A stretch of 64,000 bases of DNA from Rhodopseudomonas palustris (GTDB lineage Bacteria > Pseudomonadota > Alphaproteobacteria > Rhizobiales > Xanthobacteraceae), in contig NZ_CP058907.1 in the NCBI RefSeq assembly GCF_013415845.1, forward strand, positions 3,720,001-3,784,000. Direction: 5' to 3'. The position numbers were made by a program, and so were the translations under genes. A model generated the notes under the pieces. The model was not told the origin of the DNA and ran no database searches. It saw only the letters and a program-made list of their open reading frames with translations. Each line of letters starts with the position of its first letter. Within the stretch, counting starts at the first letter, position 1. Below, piece by piece: positions 26,015 to 35,970 of the stretch.

Positions 26015-26120
26015 GGAAGGCTAGCAGGACTTCCATGCAAGTGCATTAAAATTCTGCGGGACCGGTCATGCGCCGCGACACCAGCAGGCGAAATGCGCGA
26101 CGCCGCAGGGCCCGGGTTCC

Positions 26121-26148
26121 TTGAATCGTCCGATTCCCCTGCTATACA
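26121..26148 (+). promoter_or_regulatory. candidate promoter of thrS
   Basis: TTGAAT at 26121-26126 and TATACA at 26143-26148 with 16 bases between; a transcript from about 26155 would have a leader of around 50 bases before ATG 26204. Confidence 0.5.
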
Positions 26149-26203
26149 GCCCCTTTCCGCTTACCTGCGCTCGTACGCAGGAGTGAGCCAGAGGAGCCTT
26201 CCG

Positions 26204-28267
26204 ATGAACGATAAAACTTCGGGCGACAAGCCTTCCGCGTCCACCTCCGGCTTCCAATACACGCTCTCCAACCTCAAGCCGGTAGCCCCCATGGACCAGA
26301 TCACCATCACCTTCCCCGACGGCAAGACCCGCGAATATCCCCGCGGCACCACCGGGCTCGACATCGCCAAGGGCATCTCGCCCTCACTCGCCAAGCGCAC
26401 CGTCGTGATGGCGCTGAACGGCACGCTGACCGACCTCGCCGATCCGATCGACGACAATGCTTCGATCGACTTCGTCGCCCGTGACGATGCGCGCGCGCTG
26501 GAATTGATCCGGCACGACTGCGCCCACGTGCTCGCCGAAGCGGTGCAGAGCCTGTGGCCGGGCACCCAGGTGACCATCGGCCCGACCATCGAAAACGGCT
26601 TCTACTACGACTTCTTCCGCAACGAGCCGTTCACGCCGGAAGACTTCGCCGCGATCGAGAAGAAGATGCGCGAGATCATCGCGCGCGACAAACCGTTCAC
26701 CAAAGAAGTCTGGACCCGCGACGAAGCCAAGAAGGTGTTCGCCGACAACGGCGAAGCGTTCAAGGTCGAGCTGGTCGACGCCATTCCGGAAGACCAGACC
26801 ATCAAGATCTACAAGCAGGGCGAGTGGTTCGATCTGTGCCGCGGCCCGCACATGACTTCGACCGGCAAGATCGGCACCGCCTTCAAGCTGATGAAGGTGG
26901 CCGGCGCATATTGGCGCGGCGACAGCAACAACCCGATGCTGACCCGCATCTACGGCACCGCCTTCGCCAAGCAGGAAGACCTCGACGCCTACCTGCATCA
27001 GATCGAGGAAGCCGAGAAGCGCGACCACCGCAAGCTCGGCCGTGAACTCGACCTGTTCCACTTCCAGGAAGAAGGTCCGGGCGTGGTGTTCTGGCACGCC
27101 AAGGGCTGGAGCCTGTTCCAGTCGCTGGTCGGCTATATGCGCCGCCGCCTCGCCGGCGACTACGACGAGGTCAACGCGCCGCAGATCCTCGACAAGGTGC
27201 TGTGGGAGACCTCAGGCCACTGGGAGTGGTACCGCGAGAACATGTTCGCGGCGCAGTCCGCCGGGGACGACGCCGAGGACAAGCGCTGGTTCGCGCTGAA
27301 GCCGATGAACTGCCCGGGCCACGTGCAGATCTTCAAGCACGGACTGAAGAGCTACCGAGACCTGCCGCTGCGGCTCGCCGAGTTCGGCGTGGTGCATCGC
27401 TACGAGCCGTCGGGCGCCATGCACGGCCTGATGCGGGTGCGCGGCTTCACCCAGGACGACGCGCACGTGTTCTGCACCGAGGCGCAGCTCGCCGAGGAAT
27501 GCATCAAGATCAACGACCTGATCCTGTCGACCTACTCCGACTTCGGCTTCGAAGGCGAACTGACGGTGAAGCTGTCGACCCGGCCGGAAAAGCGCGTCGG
27601 CACCGACGAGATGTGGGATCACGCCGAGCGCGTGATGGCCACGGTGCTCTCCGAGATCAAGGCCAAGGGCGGCAACCGCATCAAGACCGAGATCAACCCG
27701 GGCGAAGGCGCGTTCTACGGGCCGAAGTTCGAATACGTGCTGCGCGACGCGATCGGCCGCGACTGGCAGTGCGGCACCACGCAGGTCGACTTCAACCTGC
27801 CGGAGCGGTTCGGCGCGTTCTACATCGACGCCGACGGCGCCAAGAAGGCACCGGTGATGGTGCATCGCGCGATCTGCGGCTCGATGGAGCGTTTCACCGG
27901 CATCCTGATCGAGCACTACGCCGGCAACTTCCCGCTGTGGCTGGCGCCGGTGCAGGTCGTCGTCACGACGATTACGTCGGAAGGCGACGACTACGCCAAG
28001 AAGGTGCTGGCGGCGCTGCGCAAGGCCGGCCTGCGCGCCGACATCGATCTGCGCAACGAGAAGATCAACTTCAAGGTGCGCGAGCATTCGCTCGCCAAGG
28101 TCCCGGCCCTGCTGGTGGTCGGCAAGAAGGAAGCCGAGAGCCACTCAGTCTCCGTCCGCCGCCTCGGCAGCGACGGCCAGAAGGTGATGCCCACCGACGA
28201 AGCCATCGCCGCGCTGGTGGACGAAGCGACCCCGCCGGACGTGAAGCGGATGCGCGGAGCGGCCTAA
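26204..28267 (+). CDS. thrS: threonine--tRNA ligase
   Basis: The full-length enzyme charges tRNA-Thr. It has an N-terminal TGS domain ([18 protein letters not shown]), the editing domain with [10 protein letters not shown] and CRGPHM, and the class II core: [15 protein letters not shown] (zinc cysteine), motif 2 [26 protein letters not shown] and motif 3 around [21 protein letters not shown]; the anticodon-binding domain follows. ATG 26204 has GAGGAG in front, giving 687 residues; ATG 26291 would start at MDQITITF and give 658, which is nearer the usual length but has no ribosome site. The first 29 residues would be an unusual leader. Confidence 0.96.
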   Translation: MNDKTSGDKPSASTSGFQYTLSNLKPVAPMDQITITFPDGKTREYPRGTTGLDIAKGISPSLAKRTVVMALNGTLTDLADPIDDNASIDFVARDDARALELIRHDCAHVLAEAVQSLWPGTQVTIGPTIENGFYYDFFRNEPFTPEDFAAIEKKMREIIARDKPFTKEVWTRDEAKKVFADNGEAFKVELVDAIPEDQTIKIYKQGEWFDLCRGPHMTSTGKIGTAFKLMKVAGAYWRGDSNNPMLTRIYGTAFAKQEDLDAYLHQIEEAEKRDHRKLGRELDLFHFQEEGPGVVFWHAKGWSLFQSLVGYMRRRLAGDYDEVNAPQILDKVLWETSGHWEWYRENMFAAQSAGDDAEDKRWFALKPMNCPGHVQIFKHGLKSYRDLPLRLAEFGVVHRYEPSGAMHGLMRVRGFTQDDAHVFCTEAQLAEECIKINDLILSTYSDFGFEGELTVKLSTRPEKRVGTDEMWDHAERVMATVLSEIKAKGGNRIKTEINPGEGAFYGPKFEYVLRDAIGRDWQCGTTQVDFNLPERFGAFYIDADGAKKAPVMVHRAICGSMERFTGILIEHYAGNFPLWLAPVQVVVTTITSEGDDYAKKVLAALRKAGLRADIDLRNEKINFKVREHSLAKVPALLVVGKKEAESHSVSVRRLGSDGQKVMPTDEAIAALVDEATPPDVKRMRGAA

Positions 28268-28397
28268 CCACCGTCGGCCAGCGGCGAGTGTCGTGCCTGG
28301 AAGGCCAGATACTCGCCGGTGTGCTGATGGAAGGGGTTGAGCTCTGACGCTGTTGCAGAGTTCAGCTCAAAGACCTGGAGACGAATCCTTCCACGTT

Positions 28398-28430
28398 ATG
28401 CCCGGGCTGGTCCCGGGCATTCCCGTTTTT
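28398..28430 (+). terminator. hairpin behind thrS, possible terminator
   Basis: A perfect nine-base stem (ATGCCCGGG/CCCGGGCAT) with a five-base loop, followed by TCCCGTTTTT. It lies 130 bases after thrS; the T run is offset by five bases, so it might be a repeat element acting as a terminator. Confidence 0.5.
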
Positions 28431-28549
28431 GGCGGACCATGCAGCAATGACATAGATGACCGGGACTAACCCCGGCCATGAAAAGTCAGTAAGCGAACCC
28501 GTGCCCAACTAAGCGGTCGCCGGCCTTGCCAAGATTGGTGCACGCGCGC

Positions 28550-29128
28550 TTACGCGCTGCGGTCGAGCCCGGGGGATTGGGTGGTGCCCTTCTGCATGGC
28601 GGCGATTGCGGCATCGAGTTCGGCGCGGCTGTACTGCGGCGCGGTGCCGGACCGCGGCGTCCATTCGCTTTGCGCCTTGGCGGTGTCCGCGATCTCGACC
28701 TTGCCGCCGAGCAGCTTGGCATAGGTCTCGGCCCGCCACTGCGCCAGCGCTGGGCCGACCAGCGGCGGCTCTTCGATGCCGCTGACGACGCCTGCGGCGG
28801 CGTTGCTCATTTCGGCGAGACCGCCATTGTACAGCGTCGCCACCACCTGATTGCCGACCTTGACGGTGGCATAGACATCGTTGGGCTCGTTGTCGGAGCC
28901 GCCCTGCGGCGCGGTCTCCTTCTGCTGTAGCCAGACGCGGGCGATCTCGTCGACCTCGGCGGACGTCACTTTGCGCACCGCTTCCGGATGGGCCTTCATC
29001 AAGTCTTCGAACCTGTACACGTCACCTTCGAAGCGGAGGCCGTTCTTGTCGGTGGACTTGTCCGAATCCGCCTTCGTCACATGCACGTACGGCGTCAGCA
29101 CATGGCCTTGTCGGTCGGTGATGTTCAT
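28550..29128 (-). CDS. hypothetical protein
   Basis: The 192-residue soluble protein begins MNITDRQGHVLTPYVHVTKADSD and contains KNGLRFEGDVYRFEDLMKAHPEAVRKV and a YATVKVGNQVVATLYNGGLAEM strand pair. There is no signal peptide or transmembrane helix. I do not recognise the family. The start at 29128 has GGAG and GGGGGCGC upstream and was preferred to 29185. It is divergent from the nitroreductase with 280 bases between, in which nothing else is seen. Confidence 0.7.
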   Translation of the reverse strand: MNITDRQGHVLTPYVHVTKADSDKSTDKNGLRFEGDVYRFEDLMKAHPEAVRKVTSAEVDEIARVWLQQKETAPQGGSDNEPNDVYATVKVGNQVVATLYNGGLAEMSNAAAGVVSGIEEPPLVGPALAQWRAETYAKLLGGKVEIADTAKAQSEWTPRSGTAPQYSRAELDAAIAAMQKGTTQSPGLDRSA

Positions 29129-29410
29129 GATGCGCCCCCACTCCAAATTCGTCCGAGTGATCGGATTGCAAACTTCGCGCCACAAAGAAGTCTTGTCCGA
29201 TCAACACGATCGGGTGGCGCGCCGTGCGAGCATCGCGGCGAGAATTGCCGGTGGCGGCAAGCTTTTCCTATGGCGAAGCGCGATGGTCGAGCGCGCCGGA
29301 TTGGTATGGTTCTGATCGAACCTTGCGCGGACATGCGATAGATTGCCGGCCGACGCGCGCGCCTTGCGGATCACGCCTGCAAGCGGCGCTGGACCTGATG
29401 GAGAAGAGCC

Positions 29411-29974
29411 ATTTCCGACCCTATCGAATTCTTCAAGACCCGCCGCTCGGTAAAGCCGCGCGAGATGACCGGGCCCGGCCCGACGCCGGACGAGCTGGAG
29501 ACCATCCTGACGATCGGCGCGCGCGTGCCGGATCACGGCAAGATCGCGCCGTGGCGGTTCATCGTGTTCGAAGGCGACGCGCGCGCCCGCGCCGGCGACG
29601 TGATCGGTGCGGTGTTCGCCCGCAAACACCCCGAAGCGACCGCCGAGCAGATCGCCGCCGAAAAGGCGCGGCTGTCCGAAGCGCCGCTGGTGATCGCGGT
29701 GGTGTCGTCACCGAAGCCGCATCCCAAGGTGCCGGTGTGGGAGCAGGAATTGTCGGCCGGCGCGAGCTGCATGAACATCGTCTCCGCCGCCACTGCGCTC
29801 GGCTACGGCGCCAACTGGTTGACCGGCTGGATCGCGTTCGATCCCGAAGTGCTGAGCGGCCTCGGCCTGCGCGGCGACGAGAAGCTCGCCGGCTTCATCC
29901 ATATCGGCACGCGGTCCAAGGAGATCGAAGACCGGCCCCGCCCGGAACTGAACGCGATCGTAACGCGGTTCTAA
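29411..29974 (+). CDS. nitroreductase (YdjA-like), apparent ATT start
   Basis: The FMN-dependent oxidoreductase family is recognised by FFKTRRSVKPRE (FMN phosphate contact), GARVPDHGKIAPWRFIVFEG and SCMNIVSAATALGYGANWLTGW, as in YdjA. The usual N-terminal helix SDPIEFFKTRRSVKP lies upstream of the first ATG (29465); an in-frame TGA at 29396 leaves no ATG, GTG or TTG before it, but an ATT at 29411 has GGAGAAG seven bases ahead. I therefore call a 187-residue protein starting at ATT; the alternative is a truncated protein from 29465 lacking the FMN-binding arginines, or a recent ATG to ATT mutation. Confidence 0.8.
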   Translation: MSDPIEFFKTRRSVKPREMTGPGPTPDELETILTIGARVPDHGKIAPWRFIVFEGDARARAGDVIGAVFARKHPEATAEQIAAEKARLSEAPLVIAVVSSPKPHPKVPVWEQELSAGASCMNIVSAATALGYGANWLTGWIAFDPEVLSGLGLRGDEKLAGFIHIGTRSKEIEDRPRPELNAIVTRF

Positions 29975-30025
29975 GGGCGCCCCGAGCTATCCGGCTGCGG
30001 CCCGCGCGCCGCAGCCGCCCGCGCG

Positions 30026-31900
30026 CTAGGCGCGGCCGACTGGGAACACCCGGCCTTCGAACACCGTGCCCCAGATCGGCACGTCCTTCAGCTGTTCCGG
30101 CGGCACCGCGTACGGGTCCTGCTCGAGCACGGTGAAGTTCGCGATCTTGCCCGGCGCGATGCTGCCGAGCTGATCCTCGTGGCGCCAGGAATACGCCGCC
30201 TCGATCGTGACCGCGCGCAGCGCCGCATCGACGGAGACCCGCTGCTCGGGACCGGCGACGCGCCCCGACAGCGTGAGCCGGTTGACGCCGCACCACGCCA
30301 GATACAACGGCGCACTCGGCGCCATCGGCAGATCGGAATGGTACGACAGCGGTACGCCCTGATCGAGCACCGACTTGGCGCGCACCATCGCGTCCGCCCG
30401 CTCCGGCCCCAACCCCACCGCGCTGTATTTATCCGCAAAGCCGGTCGTGTAGTACGGATTGGCGCTGACCAGGGCGCCGAGCCGCTTGATCCGCCCCACC
30501 TGATCCTCGGTCGAATTGGCGAAATGCACGATCACGCTGCGATGATCGGCGCGCGGATGTTCGGCGTTCAGCTTCTCCAGAATGTCGAGCAGCTTCTCCA
30601 GCCCGAGATCGCCGTTGACGTGAGTGTGGATCTGGTAGCCGGCATTCCAGAACAGCCGGGCGCGGCGCTCCAGCTCGTCCGGCGGAATGATCCACTCGCC
30701 CTGATGACCGTCGAGATAGCCGTCCTTCATCTGCATCAGTTGCGAGATGATAGCGCCGTCCGCGAACAGCTTGATCTGGCCGGGGAAGAACATCAGCTTG
30801 CGGCCGGGCGCCTCCGGCGCCACCGCGATCTGCTGTTCCACCGCATCGAGCGCACCATCGAGCCCCACCCGGTCGACGATGCCGCGGCCGTCGGCGATGA
30901 ACGTCGCATACATCGGCGTCTCGGGCGCACCGAGGATCTGCTCGTACAGCTTCCACATGTCCGGCGTGTACAGCGCGCCCGGCTCCATATAGGCGGTGAC
31001 GCCGTTGGCGTGCAGATAGCTCACCATCTGCTTCAGCCCGAAGGCCAGCCGCTCCGGCGTCGCCAGCACCTTGAGCATCGGCGTCATCATCAAATTGAGG
31101 CCGCCCTCCCAGAAATGCCCCTCGCGCCAGTTCGACTGCTCGCTCGCCTGCCCCTGGTTCTGCGTCATGGCTTCGGTGATGCCGAGCGCCGCCAGCGCCG
31201 GGGTGTTCAGATAGAATTCGTGGCAGGAGCGATGCCACACTGCAATCGGCCGGGTCGGATTGATGGCGTCGAGCGCAGCGCGGTCGAGCTTGCCGTGCCA
31301 TAGCGCGTGATAGCCCCAGGTCAGCAGCCAGGCATCGGGCTTGTCGAGCTTGGCATCGGCCGCCTTCAGCCGCGCTTGGTATGCGTCGGCGCTGCCGGCC
31401 GCCTTGTGGGTGCCGCCCGGCAGCACCCAATCCTCCGGCGCGATCACCTCGACCGCCAGGGTCAGCGCGCCGAGCACCGGATGCAGATGCTGATCGATCA
31501 GCCCCGGCATCACGATCTTGCTCGCAAAGGTCTCGTCCAAGGTGAACGGCCGACTGCCGACCGCCATCTTGACCTCGGCGAGTGAGCCGGCCGCGACGAT
31601 GCGCTTGCCGGCAACAGCGACCGCGGTCGCCTCCGGCGCGCCGCGCTCCATCGTGATGAACTTTTTGGCGGTAAAGATCGTCACCGGCGGCGCTGCGCCG
31701 GCGGCCTGATCACCACCGAGCGCGCTCGCCAGCCGCGCGTTGATACCACCATCGGCCTTCGCCGATTTGGATACCACCGCTTCGGCCACAAACGGCACGC
31801 CCGCGCTGAGCGCGACCGCGCCTTTCAGTACCTTGCGTCGCGACGGCAGCGACAGCGAGCGAAACGCAGACTGGAATCCAGGATTGCAGGCAATGCACAT
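30026..31900 (-). CDS. Tat-exported amidohydrolase (YtcJ-like metal-dependent hydrolase)
   Basis: The 624-residue protein begins with a twin-arginine signal (SRRKVLKGAVALSAGVPF, Arg21-Arg22), so it should be exported folded. The amidohydrolase-3 barrel shows the metal ligands in LIDQHLHPVLGA (H138, H140), the YQIHTHVNGD histidine, SVIVHFANS and the YHSDLPMAP aspartate. Related enzymes cleave cyclic or linear amides and N-carbamoyl groups, but the substrate is unknown. The N-terminus MCIACNPGF before the Tat motif is unusually cysteine-rich. It stands 94 bases upstream of the GGDEF-EAL gene end and may be separate. Confidence 0.88.
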   Translation of the reverse strand: MCIACNPGFQSAFRSLSLPSRRKVLKGAVALSAGVPFVAEAVVSKSAKADGGINARLASALGGDQAAGAAPPVTIFTAKKFITMERGAPEATAVAVAGKRIVAAGSLAEVKMAVGSRPFTLDETFASKIVMPGLIDQHLHPVLGALTLAVEVIAPEDWVLPGGTHKAAGSADAYQARLKAADAKLDKPDAWLLTWGYHALWHGKLDRAALDAINPTRPIAVWHRSCHEFYLNTPALAALGITEAMTQNQGQASEQSNWREGHFWEGGLNLMMTPMLKVLATPERLAFGLKQMVSYLHANGVTAYMEPGALYTPDMWKLYEQILGAPETPMYATFIADGRGIVDRVGLDGALDAVEQQIAVAPEAPGRKLMFFPGQIKLFADGAIISQLMQMKDGYLDGHQGEWIIPPDELERRARLFWNAGYQIHTHVNGDLGLEKLLDILEKLNAEHPRADHRSVIVHFANSTEDQVGRIKRLGALVSANPYYTTGFADKYSAVGLGPERADAMVRAKSVLDQGVPLSYHSDLPMAPSAPLYLAWCGVNRLTLSGRVAGPEQRVSVDAALRAVTIEAAYSWRHEDQLGSIAPGKIANFTVLEQDPYAVPPEQLKDVPIWGTVFEGRVFPVGRA

Positions 31901-31994
31901 CGCGCGTGCTCCAGGACCGACATTGTTAGTTGTCCTGCAAACAGCTTAGCACACGAGTCGCGAACTCAGCGCCCCGAACCTTGGTCGCGCCTGG

Positions 31995-34469
31995 TCACGC
32001 CGCCTGTGAGGCTTGTCGTCCGAACCGCATCAACAGCCCGCAAATCTCCGAGGCCGGTCGCGCCGCGCTGAACAGGAATCCCTGCACCTCATGACAGCCT
32101 TCGGCGCGCAGCACGTCGAGCTGTTCGACGCTCTCGACGCCTTCGGCCAGTGTGGTGATGTCGAGGCTGCGGCCGAGCCCGGCGATCGCCCGCACGATCG
32201 CGAGGCAGTCCGGCCGCTGGGTCAGATCCTTCACGAACGAGCGGTCGATCTTGATCTTGTCGAACGGGAAACTGCGCAGATAGCTGAGCGAGGAGTATCC
32301 GGTGCCGAAATCGTCCATCGAGATCCGCACCCCGAGGCTGCGGAGCTGATGTAGCGTGGCAAGGTTGGCTTCGCTGTCGGCGAGAAACAGCGACTCGGTG
32401 ATTTCGAGTTCGAGCCGGTGCGGCACGAGGCTCGATTGCGCCAGCGCCGAGATCACCACCTGCACCAGATTGCGGCTGCGGAATTGCACCGGCGACAGAT
32501 TGACCGCGACCTTGACGTCGGACGGCCACGATGCGGCCTCCAGGCACGCCTGCCGCAACACCCATTCGCCGAGGCCGACGATCAGGCCGATATCCTCGGC
32601 CACCGGAATGAAGTCGGACGGCGAGATCATGCCGCGCTCGGGATGGCGCCAGCGCAGCAGCGTCTCGAAGCCGCCGATCCGGTCTTCGGCGAGGTCGATC
32701 AGCGGCTGATAATGCAGCTCGAATTCGCCGCGCGCGAACGCCTGCCGCAGGTCGAGCTCCATGTCGCGGCGGATCTGCGCCTGGCGGTCCATCTCCTTCT
32801 CGAAGAAATGGTGGCAGCCGCCGCCCGCCGCCTTGGCGCGGTACAGCGCCATGTCGGCGTTGCGCGACAGTGCCTCGCATTCGTCGCCGTCGGATGGGGC
32901 CAGCGCGATACCGATCGAGGCGCCGATCACCACTTCGAGCCCATCCATGTCGTAGGGCGCGCTCAGGATTTCGATCAGCCGTGCCGCAAAGCTGCTGGCC
33001 TCGTTCGGGGTGGCCAGCGAGGTCAGCACGATCGCGAATTCGTCGCCGCCGAGCCGCGCTACAAGATCACCGTCGCCGATCTGCTGCCGCAGCCGCTCGG
33101 CGACGCATTGCAGCAGCCGGTCGCCCATCGGATGGCCGAACGAGTCGTTGACGTTCTTGAACAGGTCGAGGTCGACGCACATCACCGCCACCATGGTGCC
33201 GCTACCGCGGGCCTGCGCCAGCGCCTGCTCCAGCCGCTGCTGATACAGCGCGCGGTTCGGCAGATTGGTGAGCCCGTCGTGATGCGCCATATGGGCGATC
33301 TTGGCTTCGGCCTTGCGGCGCTCGGTGATGTCGACCACCGCGACCAGGAAGCCGTCGCGGCCGTCGAACAGCACGCGACGGCCGAAGGTCAGCACGTGGA
33401 TCTCGGAGCCGTCGGCTTTGATGTGACGCCAATTGCCTTCCGACTGATAGCTGTCGCGCATCTCCAGCAGCGTCTGGCCGTGCGCGATCCACTCTTCGCG
33501 CGGCCAGATCTCGCGCAGCGACATCCGCAAGAACCGTTCCCGCGGATAGCCGTAATGCGCCACCGCGGCATCGTTGACGCTGAGGAATTCGAAGCTCTGG
33601 GCGTCGAACACCCACATCGGCATCGGATTGCCGTCGAACAGCAGGCGGAACGACTCCTCGCGCTTCTTCAGCGAGGTGACGTCGGAGATGGTCACCGACA
33701 CCACGTCGCCGAACGCGGTGGCGCTGACGCTGAGATTGCGGTCGCCGCTGTCGACCGCAAAGGTGACGCTGGCATCGGAATCGACAAGTTCGATCAATCG
33801 CCCGGCGACGTCGGCGCTGCACAGCAGATGATGTCCGGCCGACAGCCGGCTCCAGCGCAGCTCGGACACCGGGTGCCGCAGCAACTGCGAGGCGCCGTGG
33901 TTGACGTGCACGATCTGAAAATCGAACGGCCGGCGGTCGGGGCCGCGGATCGCCGTCAGCGCGACGATGCCGTCGTCGGTCGATGAGAAGATCGCGTCGA
34001 GCAGGTTGTAGCGCTGCGCCTCTTCATTGACATAGACGCCGACCAGCGTACCGCCCCAGCGCGAGGCGGTTGGCAGCGCCAGCAGCGTGTAGCGCTGCAC
34101 GATGCCGTCGCGCACGCAATGCGCGGTGCCGAGATGCGGCCGCTTGTTCTGCAGTGCGCCCGAGGCGGCTTGTGCCAGCGCGGTGCCGCAGTCCGGCGAC
34201 AGCGCGTCGAGCGGAATGTCCCAGCGCTCGTCGCAGAGCCATTGCTGGGCATACCTGCCGGTGCGCGACACTTCCGGCGTCTCGCCGTCGATCTCTAGCA
34301 GCACCAGATGATCGGCGAGCCGCCCGAGGCTGCCGAGCATCACCTCTTCGTAGCTCGGCAGCGACTGTCCCGGCTGAATCGCCGCGTACCACTTGCGCTG
34401 GAGCACGGTTAAGTCGGCAGCAAGCTGATTGGTCGAATTTTCGGAAACTTGAGTGACGGCAGCCGACAC
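31995..34469 (-). CDS. PAS-GGDEF-EAL cyclic-di-GMP protein
   Basis: The 824-residue protein has a regulatory N-terminus (residues 1-150, PAS-like), PAS domains at about 155-265 and 272-388 (the second with RHIKADGSEIHVLTFGRR), GGDEF at 474-478 and an EAL-type domain from 570. In the latter the motif is FETLLRW (E602-T603-L604), with the catalytic glutamate kept. The inhibitory I-site RxxD is absent five residues before GGDEF. It could synthesise or break c-di-GMP; both halves look intact. No transmembrane helix is seen, so it senses a cytosolic signal. Confidence 0.93.
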   Translation of the reverse strand: MSAAVTQVSENSTNQLAADLTVLQRKWYAAIQPGQSLPSYEEVMLGSLGRLADHLVLLEIDGETPEVSRTGRYAQQWLCDERWDIPLDALSPDCGTALAQAASGALQNKRPHLGTAHCVRDGIVQRYTLLALPTASRWGGTLVGVYVNEEAQRYNLLDAIFSSTDDGIVALTAIRGPDRRPFDFQIVHVNHGASQLLRHPVSELRWSRLSAGHHLLCSADVAGRLIELVDSDASVTFAVDSGDRNLSVSATAFGDVVSVTISDVTSLKKREESFRLLFDGNPMPMWVFDAQSFEFLSVNDAAVAHYGYPRERFLRMSLREIWPREEWIAHGQTLLEMRDSYQSEGNWRHIKADGSEIHVLTFGRRVLFDGRDGFLVAVVDITERRKAEAKIAHMAHHDGLTNLPNRALYQQRLEQALAQARGSGTMVAVMCVDLDLFKNVNDSFGHPMGDRLLQCVAERLRQQIGDGDLVARLGGDEFAIVLTSLATPNEASSFAARLIEILSAPYDMDGLEVVIGASIGIALAPSDGDECEALSRNADMALYRAKAAGGGCHHFFEKEMDRQAQIRRDMELDLRQAFARGEFELHYQPLIDLAEDRIGGFETLLRWRHPERGMISPSDFIPVAEDIGLIVGLGEWVLRQACLEAASWPSDVKVAVNLSPVQFRSRNLVQVVISALAQSSLVPHRLELEITESLFLADSEANLATLHQLRSLGVRISMDDFGTGYSSLSYLRSFPFDKIKIDRSFVKDLTQRPDCLAIVRAIAGLGRSLDITTLAEGVESVEQLDVLRAEGCHEVQGFLFSAARPASEICGLLMRFGRQASQAA

Positions 34470-34518
34470 GAGAAGCGCCCCGCGGATGAGAACTGCGGTG
34501 CAGTCGAACTATTCCCGA

Positions 34519-34533
34519 TTAAGACGATGTAAA
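34519..34533 (-). promoter_or_regulatory. CtrA-like motif upstream of GGDEF-EAL gene
   Basis: TTAA-N7-TAAA (7 of 8), 50-65 bases upstream of the start codon at 34469. Confidence 0.35.
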
Positions 34534-34679
34534 CGTAGCGCTCTGCAGCGCACAAACACTTGAATATGAAGCTTTTAAGTCGCCCGATGGTTATTTCGCG
34601 TTCACCATTGTGACAGCGCGTGCACGGCCGCCGCGAACGACGAAATCCATCGCCTTACGCGTGCATCCGGCGAGAGGTA

Positions 34680-35753
34680 TCAGCGCGCCAGCACTTCAAC
34701 TTCGCCGTCGACGCCGTTGACCACGTTGAAGCCGCGCTCGAACACCTTGCCTTCGTTCTTGGCGATGGCGCGGTACTCGCCTTCCGACAGCACCACGCGC
34801 GGGAAAGCGCCGATCGATTCCTTGATCACGTCGCCGCCCGGCGTCAGCACCGACCAGGACGTATTGGCAAGCGCTTCGCCGCCTTTCTCGCTGACCAGCT
34901 TCAAGGTAATCACCGCCGCGCGATGCGTGATGGTGACGTCGGTGAGCTTGCCGGCCTGGACGCGGATGTCGGAGCGCACCACCGAGTTGGCGTCGCCGTA
35001 ATTGGAAACGATGTAATAGGTGCCTTCCGGCACCAGCGCGACGTCACCGGCCGCGACGCTCGGCAGCAGCGGCGCGCGCTGCGCGTTGTCGAACTGGCTG
35101 CCCTTGTAGATCGTGAACGAGATCTGGTTGGAAGGAATTCGCGAGCTGCCGACCTTGCCTTCGATCCGCAGGCCGCCGGCCGGCAACACGAAGTTCTCGC
35201 GTTCGGCATCGGACTTCACGGTCACTGGCCGGACCGCGCTGACCAGACCCAGCGCCACGTGCACCACGTAGTTGCCCGGCGGCAGCGGAATGTTCGGCGT
35301 CGCGCCGTGGTCCTCGCGGACCAACTTGATGGCGCCGCTCTCGTCGGGCTTGTCGGAGTACACCCGCCACACCAGGCCGCTGTTGATCACCGGCTGGTCT
35401 TTGCCGTAGCGCGCGGCCAGCGCCAACATGCCCTGCGGCGGAGCCGGCGCAGCCGCCTGTGGCAATGGCGACATCATCGGCGGCGTCACCGCGGCGACCG
35501 GCGGCTGGGTCAGTGCATCGGGCAGATTCGGGGCAGCGGCGGCGCCGGACTGCGGCGCCAGACTGATCGCACCTCCGGCCGGCGGCTCCGGCACCGAAGC
35601 CGGCGGCACCGGCGGCGGCCGATCGCTGAACAATTGCGCGGCGGCGGGCTGAGTGAGCGCCAGCGCGCACACCACAACCAGCGCCGCACGAGCGGCCCCC
35701 CACGGCCGGCTCCCGACGATGTTACCCCTGAAAATCATCATGATGGTTTTCAC
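34680..35753 (-). CDS. secreted proline-rich hypothetical protein
   Basis: A 357-residue protein with a signal peptide (hydrophobic residues 22-38 ending PAAAQLF), a long Pro/Ala-rich linker (residues 45-108) and a C-terminal part made of repeated beta-rich units: GNYVVHVALGLVSAVRPVTV, EGTYYIVSNYGDANSVVRSDI and EGEYRAIAKNEGKVFERGFNV each look like a carboxypeptidase-regulatory or Ig-like strand set. Function is unknown, perhaps surface or cell-wall binding. The start is uncertain: GTG 35753 or the ATGs at residues 5 and 6; a 15-base palindrome covers this point. Confidence 0.75.
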   Translation of the reverse strand: MKTIMMIFRGNIVGSRPWGAARAALVVVCALALTQPAAAQLFSDRPPPVPPASVPEPPAGGAISLAPQSGAAAAPNLPDALTQPPVAAVTPPMMSPLPQAAAPAPPQGMLALAARYGKDQPVINSGLVWRVYSDKPDESGAIKLVREDHGATPNIPLPPGNYVVHVALGLVSAVRPVTVKSDAERENFVLPAGGLRIEGKVGSSRIPSNQISFTIYKGSQFDNAQRAPLLPSVAAGDVALVPEGTYYIVSNYGDANSVVRSDIRVQAGKLTDVTITHRAAVITLKLVSEKGGEALANTSWSVLTPGGDVIKESIGAFPRVVLSEGEYRAIAKNEGKVFERGFNVVNGVDGEVEVLAR

Positions 35754-35760
35754 TGAAAAC
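35746..35760. promoter_or_regulatory. palindrome at the start of the secreted protein gene
   Basis: GTTTTCA-C-TGAAAAC, a perfect 7-base inverted repeat with one central base, overlapping the GTG at 35753. If translation really begins at the ATG four codons in, this would be a normally placed operator. Confidence 0.35.
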
Positions 35761-35970
35761 GCGGCAAATTCAAGCCGGTCCCATACGGGGCCGAGCAGCC
35801 GAAACCCCAGCGGTATGGGCGTGCTGTTCGTGATTGCGTCACGATTTTCCCCTAGTCCCGGCCGCCCAAGGCATTAATCATGCATTTGAGGCGATGTGGC
35901 ACGATCCGGAAACGCGAGTCGAGACCGGGTCGGTCGCAGCTGCTGTGGCTGACGAGTTGAGGAGACCACC

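Noticed and set aside
25547..26203. Upstream extension of thrS
   Set aside because: This region is antisense to the MFS gene and its Arg/His-rich translation is not part of any ThrS; a promoter and ribosome site lie at the downstream start.
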